Shown here: positions 34,060 to 48,300 of the stretch, piece after piece
How positions within the stretch are numbered: the first letter of the stretch is position 1
Layout of the letters: every line of letters begins with the position of its first letter
Assembly (NCBI GenBank): GCA_963555705.1
Contig: OY743181.1
Location: forward strand, 25,424,513-25,488,512
DNA: 64,000 bases
DNA from: Ligustrum vulgare
Lineage: Eukaryota; Streptophyta; Magnoliopsida; Lamiales; Oleaceae
Direction: 5' to 3'
Translations under genes and position numbers: made by a program
Notes under the pieces: model-generated
The model's input: the letters and a program-made list of their open reading frames with translations, nothing else
Database searches by the model: none
What the model was told of the DNA's origin: nothing

Positions 34060-35841
34060 TTACTTAACAGAAAATCCCATCGGCTGTTTAATGAGTTTAA
34101 GCATTTTATGCATGTTATTTGAGCCATGATCGAGTTTTAAAACTTGTTTTTAAAACTTTATAGTTTTGGAAAAGCTCTAAGTAAGGTCTTCCTCAAATAA
34201 GTTGAGATAGAGGTGAAAATAGAAATTCAAATACTGTGAGATAACGTCAGTGGAAACACGACTAGCTCTCTAGAGTGAGAAATGCAAGCTTGATTGAAGA
34301 ACTTTTTGCGGAAGAAGTTGTTGACCTAATTTATTAAAAATATTTAATATTCATCATATTCAAAAAATTGATTGAGTACATACAAGACAGTTATATGACG
34401 ACATTGGAGGGAAAGACTATTTATTTCTATTGATTACTGTAAGTTTTATTCATTTACATACTTTTATAAGCCTATGATTTTATATGCTCTGATTATTAAT
34501 TGTGAATATAATGATAATATAGAAGATATTGAAAGACTCAGAGTAGTTCAATAGGAAACTAATGTTTTAAGAAAAAAAGAGAAATGGAATTACTTCTTGA
34601 AGAGTTAAGACGAGAAAATAAACAAGAAAAGTGCAGAAGATAAGAAATTTTATTAGAAAGCACCAATACGAACTACAACAATACCTAAATTGGTTAAAAG
34701 AATATGTTAAATTTCTTAGAACTTTTTATCCAAATGATATAGAATAATAGAATTTATGAATATTTTACAAGCATCCACTTCTAGTTATTGTGATAAATTG
34801 TATTTAGATGATAAATATATTTTATTTTTAATTAGCTATTGTTGAAAAATCTGGAGATAAATATCTTGTTGTCCAATCTAAACTAAAAGAAATATATATA
34901 GATATTGATTATGCTTGCCTAAAATAATATAGAATTCGACTCTGTTGGAATCGCTAAAAATATAGATTCGGTTCATAAAATCATACTTGAATACAAAGAT
35001 ATAGAAAAAAAAAAAGGTTTCAGAAGGAAATCCAGGAATAGCATTAGAATATATTTAACTAGGGAAAAACAATTCAAATCCTTTGAAAAATATCCAAATA
35101 TAGAAAATATTTAGAACAACTAAAAAGATTTAAAAATCCAATATAATTAATAAAATCCTAAAATAAATTAACCAAAATAAAAGAAAGGATATATACTGCA
35201 ATAAATAGAAATTCATTCATTAAGGATAAATTTGACCTTCTAATAAAAATAAGACCATTTATTAAAGGGAAAAATTATATTCACACTACAGTTATTGTTA
35301 ATGACACCACATTTTAATTACAATAAATGTCCTTATTGTTTTTCTTATTTTGACAATTATTCTCTTATTATTTTTTGTCGTATTCTTATCTGTAATCATT
35401 AATTAATTAATATATCTAATCTGTAATGATAATTTTATTTCAGATATTCTATTACATTGGAATTTTATTTATTTATTTTTTTGAATTCTTGCAATTATTG
35501 TTTATTTTGCTTATTTAAATATAAGATAGGTAGATAAAAAAATAATTCTTCACTCCTAAAAAATTCTTTAACTATCATTAACGCGATATACTGTACTAAT
35601 TAATAGAAATCGGGGATAAAAATAACATAAAAGGTTAAAAGGTATAAGCGCAAAAATTAATAAAAATTAAGGATTATCATTACAATTAAATTGTGGTGTA
35701 CTTAACAAAAAATGTGGTGTTAATATAATTACCCTTATCAAAACTTATTTAAGAGAGATTTATTTGACTTAATCTTTCTTTGATTTGGGAATTTTGGAAA
35801 TTCACTCCTTGGGTCATCATTCCAAGGTACTCTATCTAACA
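34060..35841. other. AT-rich spacer, possible continuation of the pararetrovirus-like relic
   Basis: Host sequence resumes after the gypsy element. From about 34300 to 35300 it is very A-rich with many short broken plus-strand frames, similar in composition to 25930-26740. No domain could be assigned. Confidence 0.3.
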
Positions 35842-36108
35842 TAGGGATGACAAAAAATAATTAAATAAAAAATAAAATAAATAATCAACAGACCCAAACT
35901 CACAAGACCCAATTCTATTAGGAGCACCCGCCCCAAACAATCAAGTCCACAGGGCAAACAATCCCAACCCAATCCAAACCCCTGCAAACCCATGAAACTT
36001 TTTTATTATTTTTTTCATTTTTCCCTTTTTAAAAAAAAAAAATAAAAAATAAAAACAAGGTGAATGATCGACTCACCCGACCCCGAACCCAATTCATTTT
36101 CATCCCTA
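35842..36108. mobile_element. TAGGGATGA-type hAT MITE (267 bp)
   Basis: Ends TAGGGATGACAAA and TTTTCATCCCTA are inverted. Flanks ATCTAACA and ATCTAGCA match at 7 of 8 bases. Inside it is CCC/AACCC-rich text and poly-A, with no frame. Located about 210 bp downstream of the stop of GT90 gene 2. Confidence 0.7.
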
Positions 36109-36321
36109 ATCTAGCATCGATTTGTGTTCTATTTCTTCAACAACCTCTCCAAAGTATAGTCATTGTTCATTTTCATAAATGGAATTCCAAAAATAATACG
36201 CAATAGTAAAATACAATTAATTAATTGATATTCATTGTCTCATTTACTCATCTCCATTCCCAAAAAGAAAATTAAACAATTAGCAAATAAAGTTACCAAA
36301 AAAGAAATTAAAAAAATAGGA

Positions 36322-39300
36322 TTATTGCTTCTCCCAATACTCATTCTCCCATTCCTCAACTTCCTTGGTAGACTTCACCTTTGCATCGATAAAAGACTTT
36401 AATTCTTGGGGCTCATAAGGTGGAGGCATTGTGCATGGAATTGAGTTACTTGGAGATTTCTCTAAGGATAATTCCATGAATTCCTTCCAAATCCCATCTG
36501 CAGGACATGCCATTGCTTCTGCACAAAGCTCCACTGCATTTGGAGGAATTGTGGGTTTGTATTTAAAGAGCTTTGCATATTCATATAAAAGATGGAATAT
36601 GTAATCATACACATTTTCCATCTTTAAATCTTCATGGATAAAGCTACTCCCTACTTCTCCAATGGCCTTTGCCTGGAAACCCACAAAAGTTAATATCAAG
36701 AATTCATTAGTCACTAAGGTTGAGTTTAATAATAGATGAAATTTAGATGGAAAGAAAATGAATTTCGAGAAATTGAATTTTTGAAAATTGAAAGTTTAAT
36801 GTGTTTGATTGGTTTAATTTTCTAGGTGGAAAAAGTGGAAAATTTTTCAACTTTTATTGTTTGATTGACATTATTTTCCATAGAGAATAAAGTAAAATTT
36901 AGCTATTTTAATAATTTTTTTATTTTTTCACACATTTGTACTTAATAATAATAATGTTATTTTTTGTAAAAAAAATAAATTAATTAATAATAACAAAAAG
37001 GATCAAACGTGACGAAAATGATATAAGATTTTCCATGGAAAATAAAACATCTTCCCTCCCTTAGAAAACGAATTCATCCAAAACAAAGAAAATACCGAAT
37101 TTCGAGACAAGTATGAAAATGGATTACATGAAATACTTAAACAGCCAAACAGCGTAAAGTTGAAAAATCACGTGAAAAAAACATATTTTTCATGGAAAAC
37201 ATTGCGTTTCAAATGCAGCCTAATAGACAATATTCAGAAAGAAAAGATGCTAAATTCTCATTCAATTATTGTTGTGTCAATTACTGCATATCAAATATGC
37301 TTTAAGTCTGCATTTTTGGTATATTATTAGACTAAACAAGACAGGACAAGTGAAAAACTTCTTCACTCGTTTCTTTTTCTTAACTTAATTGTGTCTAATT
37401 ATGTTCATCAAACATTTCTTATAAGTACTATGATTGAACCTAGGATTAATGGTGTTCTAAAATCAGCTACAAATTCGGCATTATATCCAATGCAGATATT
37501 TTTTTGCAACTCTCAGTGACAAAAGGTAATAATAGAATTATATCTAGATATTCATATTACTAGTTTAGTGAAGTATTTCTTCATCAGATCATTACTCAGT
37601 GTGCTTCAGTGATTGTGTGGAACAAATATTGCATTGAATATTATGGGCATGTTTAGAACGGTAGATGGGACAAAATTAAGAAAAGACATATATGATCAAA
37701 AAATTTAATTATCATTTCTAATCTATCCCATTACGGTATATCAAACATTGCGTTTTCCTCCTTAATCTTTTGTAGGTGGTTTTGTGAGGGGAAAAAAAAA
37801 ATTACCTTTTGGGTATGATTGTTGCCATATTCAACAGCAAATTTTAGAGACTTGCATTTGTCATTGTCCCTAACTGGCCAATAATGATGCTGTGGAATCA
37901 TGCCTCTTATGAAGAAATCATGCCAGCGCAGTGACATTAGCAATGTGGGCGAGTCACAGGCTAAAATATATTTTTCACTAACAGACCATGCCCATCCTTC
38001 AATATAAATTTTGTATCTGAAAGTACACATAAGTTTTAATTGTCAAAAACATTTGAAATTAATTTGGCCAATTTGAAATTGACAGATAAAAGTTAAAAAA
38101 TTAATTTTAGACTACGTAATACCTATGTCAAAATTTAAATATAAGCAGCCTCTTGATATAACTTAAATACTTGAACTATTAGATATTAGAGAATTTAAAG
38201 CATATTTAGGTTCCCAAACCCCCATTTTCCTTTCTTAACTGCTTCTGCGAGAAATGAGACGGAAATAACTTGCAAATTAGTCAACCTGTGCAAAACACGT
38301 GATTGCACAAAATTGTGCAAATAAATTTCACGTTAAATTACTAGTGCGATAAACAAATAATAACATAAAAATGAATGCACAGAATTTTTAAATAGGAGTT
38401 TCAACCTGTGGGTGCACTGCTCTGCAACATTTGATTGCTTGTACCCTATTTTGGCCTCCTTGTTCCAATCCTGAGACACATATAATTGAAAAATATATGC
38501 TTAAATTTGAAACAAATTCGAGCTTAAACTTCAAGCCAAATAGGCCACTCTGTTCGGTAAAACCAAACAATTGGTTTATAAACCAATTTATAATCTACAC
38601 AATTTCCTAAACCACTTTTTAACCACAGACATTTTCTTTTTTCAATTTTTAACCACAAATCTTACCTCGAAAAAATGAAAAAAAAAACTGATTTATAATC
38701 ACCTTGGGTGATCCGAACAAAGGCATAACTGTTAAAAAATATCAAAGAAGGATGAAGATCATATGAGATAAGGAGATTCAAAAATCTTGGAGACAACAAA
38801 TCAAAACAAAAAGATAGTCCCACGAGGTGAAAAGAACAGAGTCCTACTAAAACTAAAGTTATTATTTGATGTTATCTTCTGTTTGGATAAATATTATCTA
38901 TAGAGATTGTCTAATCAATTAATTAAAAATAACAAAAGAAAATTTCATCAATTCTAAAAAGATAATAGAGATTCCAAGTTATCAATGATCACTTAGAAAA
39001 AGGTATTTTACATATATATTCAGTTTCTATCTAATAGAAATTTAGATTCTTAAGATGCTTTTTTCCCCTTATTTCTGTTAAAATATTATGGATAAAAAAT
39101 ACTTGTAGAATCCACATGGAATATGATTCTATTCTCTCGATTCTCCTTTCGTCTAGCACTTGGAAAAATCAAGTGTGGAAGATCCAATTGATGGACTTCA
39201 CTTGCAATGAGAAGGAAATATATCATCATAGCATAGTTACTAGAAGTCATTCTGGACATTGTCAGTCTTGTACTTGCCTATTTCATGTTCATATGTCGAA

Positions 39301-42300
39301 TATTCAACTTTACATCCTCCTCTAAAGTACTTTATTCTTTCCTTTTTAATTCTAACGAATTTTTCTTATTTTAAGAAATGGACAAGAATTGTTTAGCTTG
39401 ATAAATATGCATATGCTTACCTGAACGTAAAGACGGGTGTTCCAGTCATTTTTATCAGTAACATTGCACTTCATAAGATCAGCCCTCCATGGACACACAT
39501 TGGGATTCCCTCTCCAGTAGGCAAAGGGCACCCTGTCTTCCCATTTGGTCCTCTTGTTCCCTTCTTTCATGTCCTTCAACACTATTCTCCATGGCTTTAT
39601 ATTTGTCTCCACCCTACAAAAAAAAAAAAAAAAAATATTAATCACTCATCAGTCATCAAGCAGCCTCAAAAGTCAAACTCTCCATTGTCAAAATGGCATT
39701 TTTTTCTGCATAAACAGGCACAATTCATCGTCTATCCTTTTCTTAGAGCACATCAAATTGGGCATGTATGCAATCTTTAGATATTGTTGATAGGTTCAGC
39801 ATGTTGAATTTGTTGGATATTTGCCTCAAATTGCCAAAAAGTTGAAGGACTTAATTGTAATTGAAGAAAAGACTTTATAGTTCAACTGCCTCGAAAAGTT
39901 ACGACACTATATTGGAAGTGCTTTTCTATGCCAATTGATGTGTCCCAGTGGATTGAGGTAAGAGTACATCTACAGATGGTTGCGTGTCCCAAGTTCAATG
40001 AAATTGAGAGAACCTAGGGATAATTGTTAAAGTAGGAGTCTTCTAATGGAATTGGAGCAAGAATCTTCTACGTCTGAATACATGTTGACTAAGGAACGAA
40101 TTCTCCAAAGAAGACCTAGCCGAATTGATATGCCATGACGTGAATTTATCAATAAATACGTGTATTATTCTCTTTTTTGTTAAAACACATTGACTAGAAA
40201 GTATTGTGAGGAAAATGTAGTCTAGCATCTTGGTTTCTTTGTGGTTGTACAAAGAAGTAGAAATTGGTAAATGTGATAAAAGTTGGTTATTTTTCTTACA
40301 ATACATGAGGGTTTGGTGAGTGCAAAATCTATATAATTGTAACAATTTATTATATAGTGAAAATCTTTGGCGGTTCGTAAATTTTGGTTTGATGTTTTAT
40401 TTTTTTGTTGACTCAATTATTTCTTGAACATCAAAAATTCCTGCGAAGTTAATTAGAGAGGAAATTTGTTTGTAATTCCCAACACAACCATACTCGATCG
40501 ACGTGATTGAGAAGAGGAGAAGAAAATTGAAATACTGTATGGTGTTTGGTTTACTTTAAGAGAATACCGATTCTCTACAAAATAATCAAGTCTTCACTAG
40601 TTCATTTGGTTGCAATAAGGATTTCGACCAAACTAGACCTTGTCCAATGAACCCCTCCTCGGAAAGATATACGGGGTAATTAGGGTGAGATTTACACAAA
40701 TAATTCATTTTTACTTTGAATTAACACTGTAACAATTATAAATTGACTTATTATATTTTCGAGGTAAAATATGTGTTTGAAAAGTGGAGAGAGAAAATAT
40801 GTGTAATTAAAAAGTGATTTGAGAAATTGTGTTGTTTATAAATTGGTTTATGAATTGTAATAGTTGTGTTAAAGAACAAAAGGCTAAGATTTTTAAGATC
40901 TCACATGACAATAATTTTATCCAAGCACATTGTCTAGAGGAAGTGCTATTAGTTTTATGAAATAATAACTCAAAAATGAAAATTATGTATATGTTTAAGT
41001 CTTTGATAACAAAATAGATTCAGACTTGTTAGAATGAATGGTATTGACATGGCATCACACAAGAAAGATAACGACAGCTCAGCATGAGCTGTCACAACAA
41101 TTGTGTTACCAATCATCAGCTAACCATAATCTGTGAAATGTGTATCCATTATCCGTGTAAATGTATGAACCAATGAGTTGCTGAAATGTAGCAGCCTTGG
41201 CCTCTATATATGTGTGTATTCCATTTTGTCTTCTGTAACCGTTGAGCATAATAGTAATACAAGTTTATAGTCTTTTCTTCTTCCTTTAAACTTGGCATCA
41301 AAGCAGTAGTGACTAGCGTCCATGGCATCCTCACTTGAAAAATCTTCCCAGGACTCATCTCATGATGAATCAGCCACCGTCGTCCCCACCACTACTCCTA
41401 CAGCCTCTCTTCCCATTTCATCTTCAACCTCTATTCCAGTTGTTTTGACTCCAGTTCACCTTCCTCCTTTCTCTGTTACTCCACCCACAATCCCAGGGCT
41501 ATCAGCTCAGTTTGCTCCGGTTCAACCTCAAGTATTATCTACTCCTCTTTTTCAGAGTCTTGCTCCTCTCACTCTCAAGTTGGATAGAGGAAACTATCCT
41601 TTTTGGCGTTCCCAAGTTCTTCCTGCCCTTCGAGCACATGACCTTGATGGCTTTATTCTTGGCACCAAACCGTGCCCTCCCCAGTTCTTAGTCCACAATT
41701 CTGGTGTAACTGCTCCTAGTGAGCACAGACAACCCAATATTGGGTTCAATCGATGGATCTGCACAGACCAAGCCATCATGAGTTGGTTACTCAACTCAAT
41801 CTCAAAAACTATGTTTGGCCACAATGTCAGGTGCACCAGCTCTCATGAAGTATGACACACTATAGAAACTCTCTTCAAAACAAACTCCAAAGCTCGTACT
41901 CTACAGTTGTGATTTCAACTTCAATCTCTAAAGAAAGGAAATCTCTCTGTTCATGACTACATGCTGCGAATGCAATCTCTTGCTGAAAGCCTAGTCTCTG
42001 CAGGTCAACTCATTTCAGATGATGAGCTCATTTTGTATATTCTTGGAGGCCTTGGACATGACTATGATTCTGTAGTAGTCAATCTCACCTCTCGACATGA
42101 CCACACCAAGTTACTCTTCAAAAGGTTCAATACATGCTCCAAAGCCAGGAGACGCGTCTTGAGCAACTCAATCTCCCTGCCTCTGCTGATGGCACCATTC
42201 TAGTGCCAATCTGGCCACACAAATGCATAGATCTCTTCACATTCAGGGCTCCAACACGCACCAGACCAACACTACTGGTCGTGGCTACAATCGTGGGCGT

Positions 42301-45300
42301 AGCCGAGGAAGAGGGGGCAGAGGAAATCGTCTTATGTGTCTACTGTGCAACAGACCGGGTCATGTAGCTACCAAATGCTATCATCGCTTTGACATCACCT
42401 ATCTAGGGAAAAACAACTCCAACTTCAGAAATGGTCAAAATCCAAATACTCCTTCCTCTGGCCAGCAACAATCAGGTGGATATGGACAACAAGCCTACTA
42501 CTCCTCATCTAATGAAGCTCACTCAGACAATGCTTGGTATCTGGACACTGGGGCTACAAACCATATCACTGCTGATCCTTCAAACATTAATCACAAATTA
42601 GACGTCAAAAACAACACAAAGTTGCTCATAGGTAATGGACAACCTCTCTCCATCACTCACTCAGGTTATAGCTTGCTGCACAACCTCAATTCTTATCCTT
42701 CACTTGTTCTTAATAATGTTCTTTGTGTACCTCAAATTACCAAAAATATTTTATCTATTGCTCAACTAACCAAAGATAATCCTATATTTGTTGAATTTCA
42801 CCATGACTGTTGCATTGCGAAGGATCTAACTACAAAGAGGGAACTGCTTCGAGGACTGCTCAATGAAAGCTTGTATCGGCTTCAGCTAAATCAATCAACT
42901 ACTGCTCTCACAAGTTCTTATCAACGAGTGTGTTCACATCCTTCAACCAATCCAGAAATTTCTTTTTCTCTTCAGTCTTTATTTGCAAAATTTGTTTCAA
43001 ATTCCAAGCTTAATTTATGGCATATAAGGTGTTGAAATGTATATACTTATTCTATTATTGTACCTATATAGTACCTAATAGTTGTTAAGGACTAGGTTTG
43101 TAATTGTTGTAATATTCTTGTATATACTAGTTCAAGTGAATGAAAAATTAGAATTCTACTCTCCAAATATTCTACATGGTATCAGAGCCTGAGAGAAAAA
43201 AAAAACCCTAGCTTCCAAAAAATTACTCAATCGATACTTACCAGTGATTGTTCTGTGCTGTGTCGTTGACCCACGCAACTCCGACGCCGGCCGACCATTG
43301 CCCAACCACCGGTGACGCCGGCCGACCACCGGAAAGACTCGCGACTCAAATCGCGAAATCTGCTCGCGATTTCACTCGCGATTCAGGCCACATTCTGACT
43401 TTTCCGGCTATTCCGTCACTGACTCGGCCATTTCGAGAGCATTCCGACGCCGACGCCGGAACCCTAGTTACTGTAGCTCGTGATTTCGAACTTCAGGCGT
43501 TTTTTGCTTGTGTTCCAGCTGCTTCAACCGACCCAGCTCAATCGGCCACTTGTGAATCAGGACCAGTTTGAATTGCTTAATTTCCATTAGTTATCATTAC
43601 TTGCTAGCTCCATCTTAGAATTCCTGAGGATTATATTGCGGTGGTTGCTTGTGATTTGTAAAATCTGTGGATTAGCTTGCGTTATATTGTCTTTTTAGAG
43701 TTGGAAAATGGATGGTTCTATTCATACCTCTGTTGCCTCACATGTTGCTCGATTGTCTCCTGGGGAAGATTCTTTTGGTTTAGCATCAACTTCTACAATA
43801 TCTAACTATTGGGTTATCGATTCTGGAGCTACTGACCATTTTACTTGCAATCATTCTACACTTGACTCTCTAACTACTTCACATGTTAAATCTGTTCAGG
43901 TGGCTAATGGAACTCCTGTCCAAATTACCGGGGCTGGAAATGTTTCATTTTCACCTACGTTATCTTTATCGTCTGTCTTACTTGCACCTACATTCTCCAC
44001 CAATCTGTTATCTATTAGTCAAATTACAAAAAAATCTTGATTGTTCTGTCACATTTTTCCCTTCTCATTGTATATTCCAGGACAATCAAACGAAGAAGAC
44101 GATTGGCACTGGTATAGAAAGGGGAGGACTGTATTATTTGGAGGAAAGTAAGTTGCAAACAGAGACTGGTGCTGGTCTTCAAGTAGTTAGTAGATCTTCT
44201 CCTAGAGACAGGATCCTTTTGTGGCATTGTAGATTAGGACATCCATCATTTTCTTATTTAGAGCACTTGTTTCCAAAATTATTTCAGAATATTCCTATCT
44301 CTAGCATGCGATGTGAACAATGTATTTTTGCCAAAAATCATCGTGTATCTTTTAAAATTAGTCAAAATAGAAGTCATGTCCCTTTTGCTTGTGTTCACAC
44401 CGATGTTTGGGGCCCTTTCTCTACTCCGTCTGTCTCAGGTCAAAAATATTTTATTTCTTTTGTTGATGATTGTACTAGAGTGTGTTGGGTATACTTTCTA
44501 AAATCTAAGAGCGATGTCATGCATGTCATTCCTAAATTCTCAAAAATGGTTGAGACACAATTTCATTCTCAGGTTAAGGTTTTCCATTCTGACAACGACC
44601 GTGAGTTTGTAAACCAAACCCTTGCTAACTTTTTCGCAACTCACGGCATTCTCCACCAAACAACTTGTGCTTACACACCCCAACAAAATGGCATAGCAGA
44701 GCGAAAAAATCGGCACATCCTTGAGGTAGCTCGAGTATTATGCTTTACTATGCGGGTTCCAAAACGTTTTTGGGCTGAAGCTGTGTCAACTGCTGTCTAT
44801 CTTATTAACCGTATGCCTTCTCGCATAATTGATTTCCTAACTCCTCTAAGGATGTTGTCAAGGTTTCACTCTATTCCTTCTTTCTTGAATATTTGTCCTA
44901 AAATTTTTGGTTGTGTGTGTTATGTCCATGTACATTCCCATCTCAGAGACAAACTTGACCCTCGTGCCTTGAAATGTGTTTTTCTTGGTTATTCCAGTTC
45001 CCAAAAAGGTTATAAATGTTTTTATCCTCCTACTGGGAAATATTATATATCTATGGACGTTGAATTTTGTGAATCTGAGTCTTTTTCTCTGATGATGTGT
45101 CACTAGTTCCTCTTCAGGGGAGATTTGTAGTAAAGAAGAGGAACAAATATGGTTAGAAGAAAATAAAGTGTGGATTTCTAATGGTAAGGGGGAGTCTGAA
45201 GTCAAGAGTGACAGATCACCTAGGTTGTTCCAAAAGTGCTACACCAGGAGAAATCTAGATACTGATAATCTGTGACATCACACAAGGAAGATAATGATAG

Positions 45301-48300
45301 CTCAGCATGAGCTGTCACAACAATTCTGTTACCAATCATCAGCTAACCATAATCTGTGAAATGTGTATCCATTATCTGTGTAAATGTACGAGCTGCTGAA
45401 ATGTAGCAGCCTTGGCCTCTATATATATGTGCATTCCATTTTTTCTTCTGTAACCGTTGAGCATAATAGTAATACAAGTTTACAGTCTTTTCTTCTTCCT
45501 TTAAACGAGTCTAATTAAATTTAGATAAATAAATGTTTCTCGTGTTTGCTTTTAGACTAGACAACCATAAAGTGCTATTCATGTTAGGCATTGTAGAAAT
45601 TAAGGAATAGAAAAGCATTACCAGCCCCAGAATGACCAATCCGGGAATACTATATCCAAGCTCTTCCAATCCGAACAGTATCGGAATAGTGGCGGCGGTC
45701 CAGAATCCGGCCGTAGAAAGTGCTTTGCCTGAATCACCGGCCGGTCATTACAGTCAAACATGAGCTCCAGATCAGGCAATTCCCCAGGGTACCACCTCAT
45801 TAGCTGTACAATTCCCCACAATGTGAACAAAGCCCTAGACTGAATCGATTGGCTGAATTTCTCCACATAAATATTCCCATCTAAAATCACCAATCTGAAA
45901 TGGGCAGTTTTGCGTGCTTTTTCAACCATCTCCATTGTGATTCCCGTCTCTCTCCATGGCCTCAAATCTTCGTGAATCCATCGGAAAAATTCTGGGCATA
46001 TGGGGTTCAATGAAGGGTTTGGATTGGAGAGTTTGTATGAAGTTGGGTAGTTTTTTGGGCATGTATTGGTTTGGTTCCATATAGAGCAGTCTAGAGGGAA
46101 CTCGAGATTTGAATTTGATGTAGTTGTGCTAAAAAATTGGAGGCCCTCTTGGGAGGTATTGCCTGCGTATTTAAACTAGAAAAAGTACAAGTTAACATGT
46201 TTGGTACGTTGAATTAAATAAACTTTTTTTTTTTTTTTTTTTTGCAGGGGAATTCAATAAATTCAGAGAATTAATTATCATGATACAGAGTTCTTTATTT
46301 TTAGCCAAAATGGATTCAATCTGACAAACAGAAAAGTGAGGTGGTGGGAAGAAATGAGAAGATGAAATAGAGTAAGGGTTCGTTTGATAGCCCCTGCGTG
46401 AAATTTGAATAGAAAGAAAATGAATTTTAGGAAATTGACTTATTTGAAATTTATCACCTAATTGTAAAAAATTGATTTGCCACCATTTTAAGGAATCGTA
46501 CAACACATGATTGTAAGTAGAAAATCATTTTCCAATGCAAATTTCACGCATCAAACAGCAAAATAGTTAAAAATAAAAAACTGTTTTTTCCAATGAATTA
46601 TGCTACATGAAAAACATTTTGGAACAACAAAATGAACAACACTTTCACATGGGATGGGGCCCACAATGGGGTGAGGTCCACACATGTGGACCTCACCCCC
46701 ATATGAGAGTATTGTTCACGTTGTTATTTAAAAATATTGTTCATTTAGCATTTTTGTTTTCCAATTACATGACAAATAAAGCCTTTCAAACACTGCCTAA
46801 GTGTTTTCTGCCAATTGAAAACAAACATAGTGGCCAAAGACCCGTAAACTTCCATTAAGGCCGGTGATTAAAAAAAGTTTTTTATTTAGCCCTTGTTTGT
46901 CATTCATTTTTCTATTTATTTCTCGAATTCATTTTCAATTATATATTAACATAAAATGTTTTGCACGTAAATTCAAAAAAAATTCATACCCTTTAACACG
47001 TATTATTCAAAAAATCACTATTTCAAAATTCAATTCCCCCAAAATACTTTTTCAGTATTTATCAAACAGGACCTAAATAATCAATCGCAAATACGTGCAT
47101 ACTTTTGGTGGAAGGTGTTTCGAAAGTAGAATGGTTGATTTTTATGTTGGATTTTTTTTTATTTTTTAATATTATTATTATCATCGAGGGCTCCCTCCGT
47201 ATAACTAAAGATGACAAAGCAATATCAATTGAGTTGGACCAAATACATGTTAGAGAGGTAAGAATTAGGGATGGTAATGGTCGGATTCAAGATGGGGCTG
47301 CACTGCGAGCGCCCCATGGGTCTCGAGGCAGAGCAACCCTATTACCCCATTATTGCCCCCATTTAAATCTTTTAATTGTATTTTTAGTTTTTATTTTTGT
47401 TTTTTTATTTTTATTTTTTTAATAGAAAAAATAATAAAAAAAAAATTAGCAGATCGAGACAGGTCCGATCCGATTATTCAAGGCGAGACACCCCTAATGG
47501 GATAGGGTCCCCGCAGATTTCGAGTTCATTGAGGGTTTTTTTTTCCTACTAAGAACATCCTATAAAAAGATTTTGATTGATTTGTGTTGGCTCGACCCAT
47601 CACATTTACAGCATGTTTAGTAAAGATGATTTTGGACGAATTTGAATTTTAGGAAGAATATGTGGTTGAAAAGTGTGAAAAGTTAGAACGTGTAATTGAA
47701 AATGAATTTGAGGGAAAAAAATAATTGATAAAAAAAAGAGACCAAGGAGGCTCTTATTTGTAACCTCTCTTAGCCCATTCGATATTGTGTCAAAGGCGAA
47801 ATAGTATTTTTGTTTTAGTTATTTTTATCGACTTGTCTATGACTTTTTAGGTTTGGCCATGTTTGATATTGATTTTAAAGAGTTTATATAAATAAATATT
47901 TTTTTGAATAGTAATTTTTAGGAGAATGAGTTATTAAAAAGTAGGAATTTTTTATATAAATAAATATTTTTTTGAATAGTAATTTTTAGGAGAATAGGTT
48001 ATTAAAAAATATAATTTTTTATGAATTTACGTGTAACATTATTTTGTTGATAAATATGTGATTAAAAATAAAAATAAATAAAAAATTGTATTTTGTTTAT
48101 AGTTGAGGACCCAAACAAGTGCTTGAAATTCATCATTCTTTTAGTATTAATAAATTAATTGTCCTTGAGTTGATAAAAAAAAATTGTTCTTGAGCAAGTG
48201 ATGAATGCGATTTTGCACTTATTCTTAACCTTAAAGTTGTACTATTGTAAGTATTTTATTATATGATATTTCTAAATTGTGTGTTTATTTCAAATGTTTC

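Larger units (their letters stand above)
41050..45506 (+). mobile_element. Chimeric, nested copia element in intron 2 of GT90 gene 2
   Basis: Outer LTRs (41050-41291 and 45273-45506) enclose one copia gag-protease and, from 43030, the 5' half of a second copia element with its own LTR and primer site. Neither has a reverse transcriptase and the inner element has no 3' LTR, so a deletion after nesting joined the two. Orientation is opposite to the host gene. The flanks do not show a matching 5-bp duplication. Confidence 0.8.
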
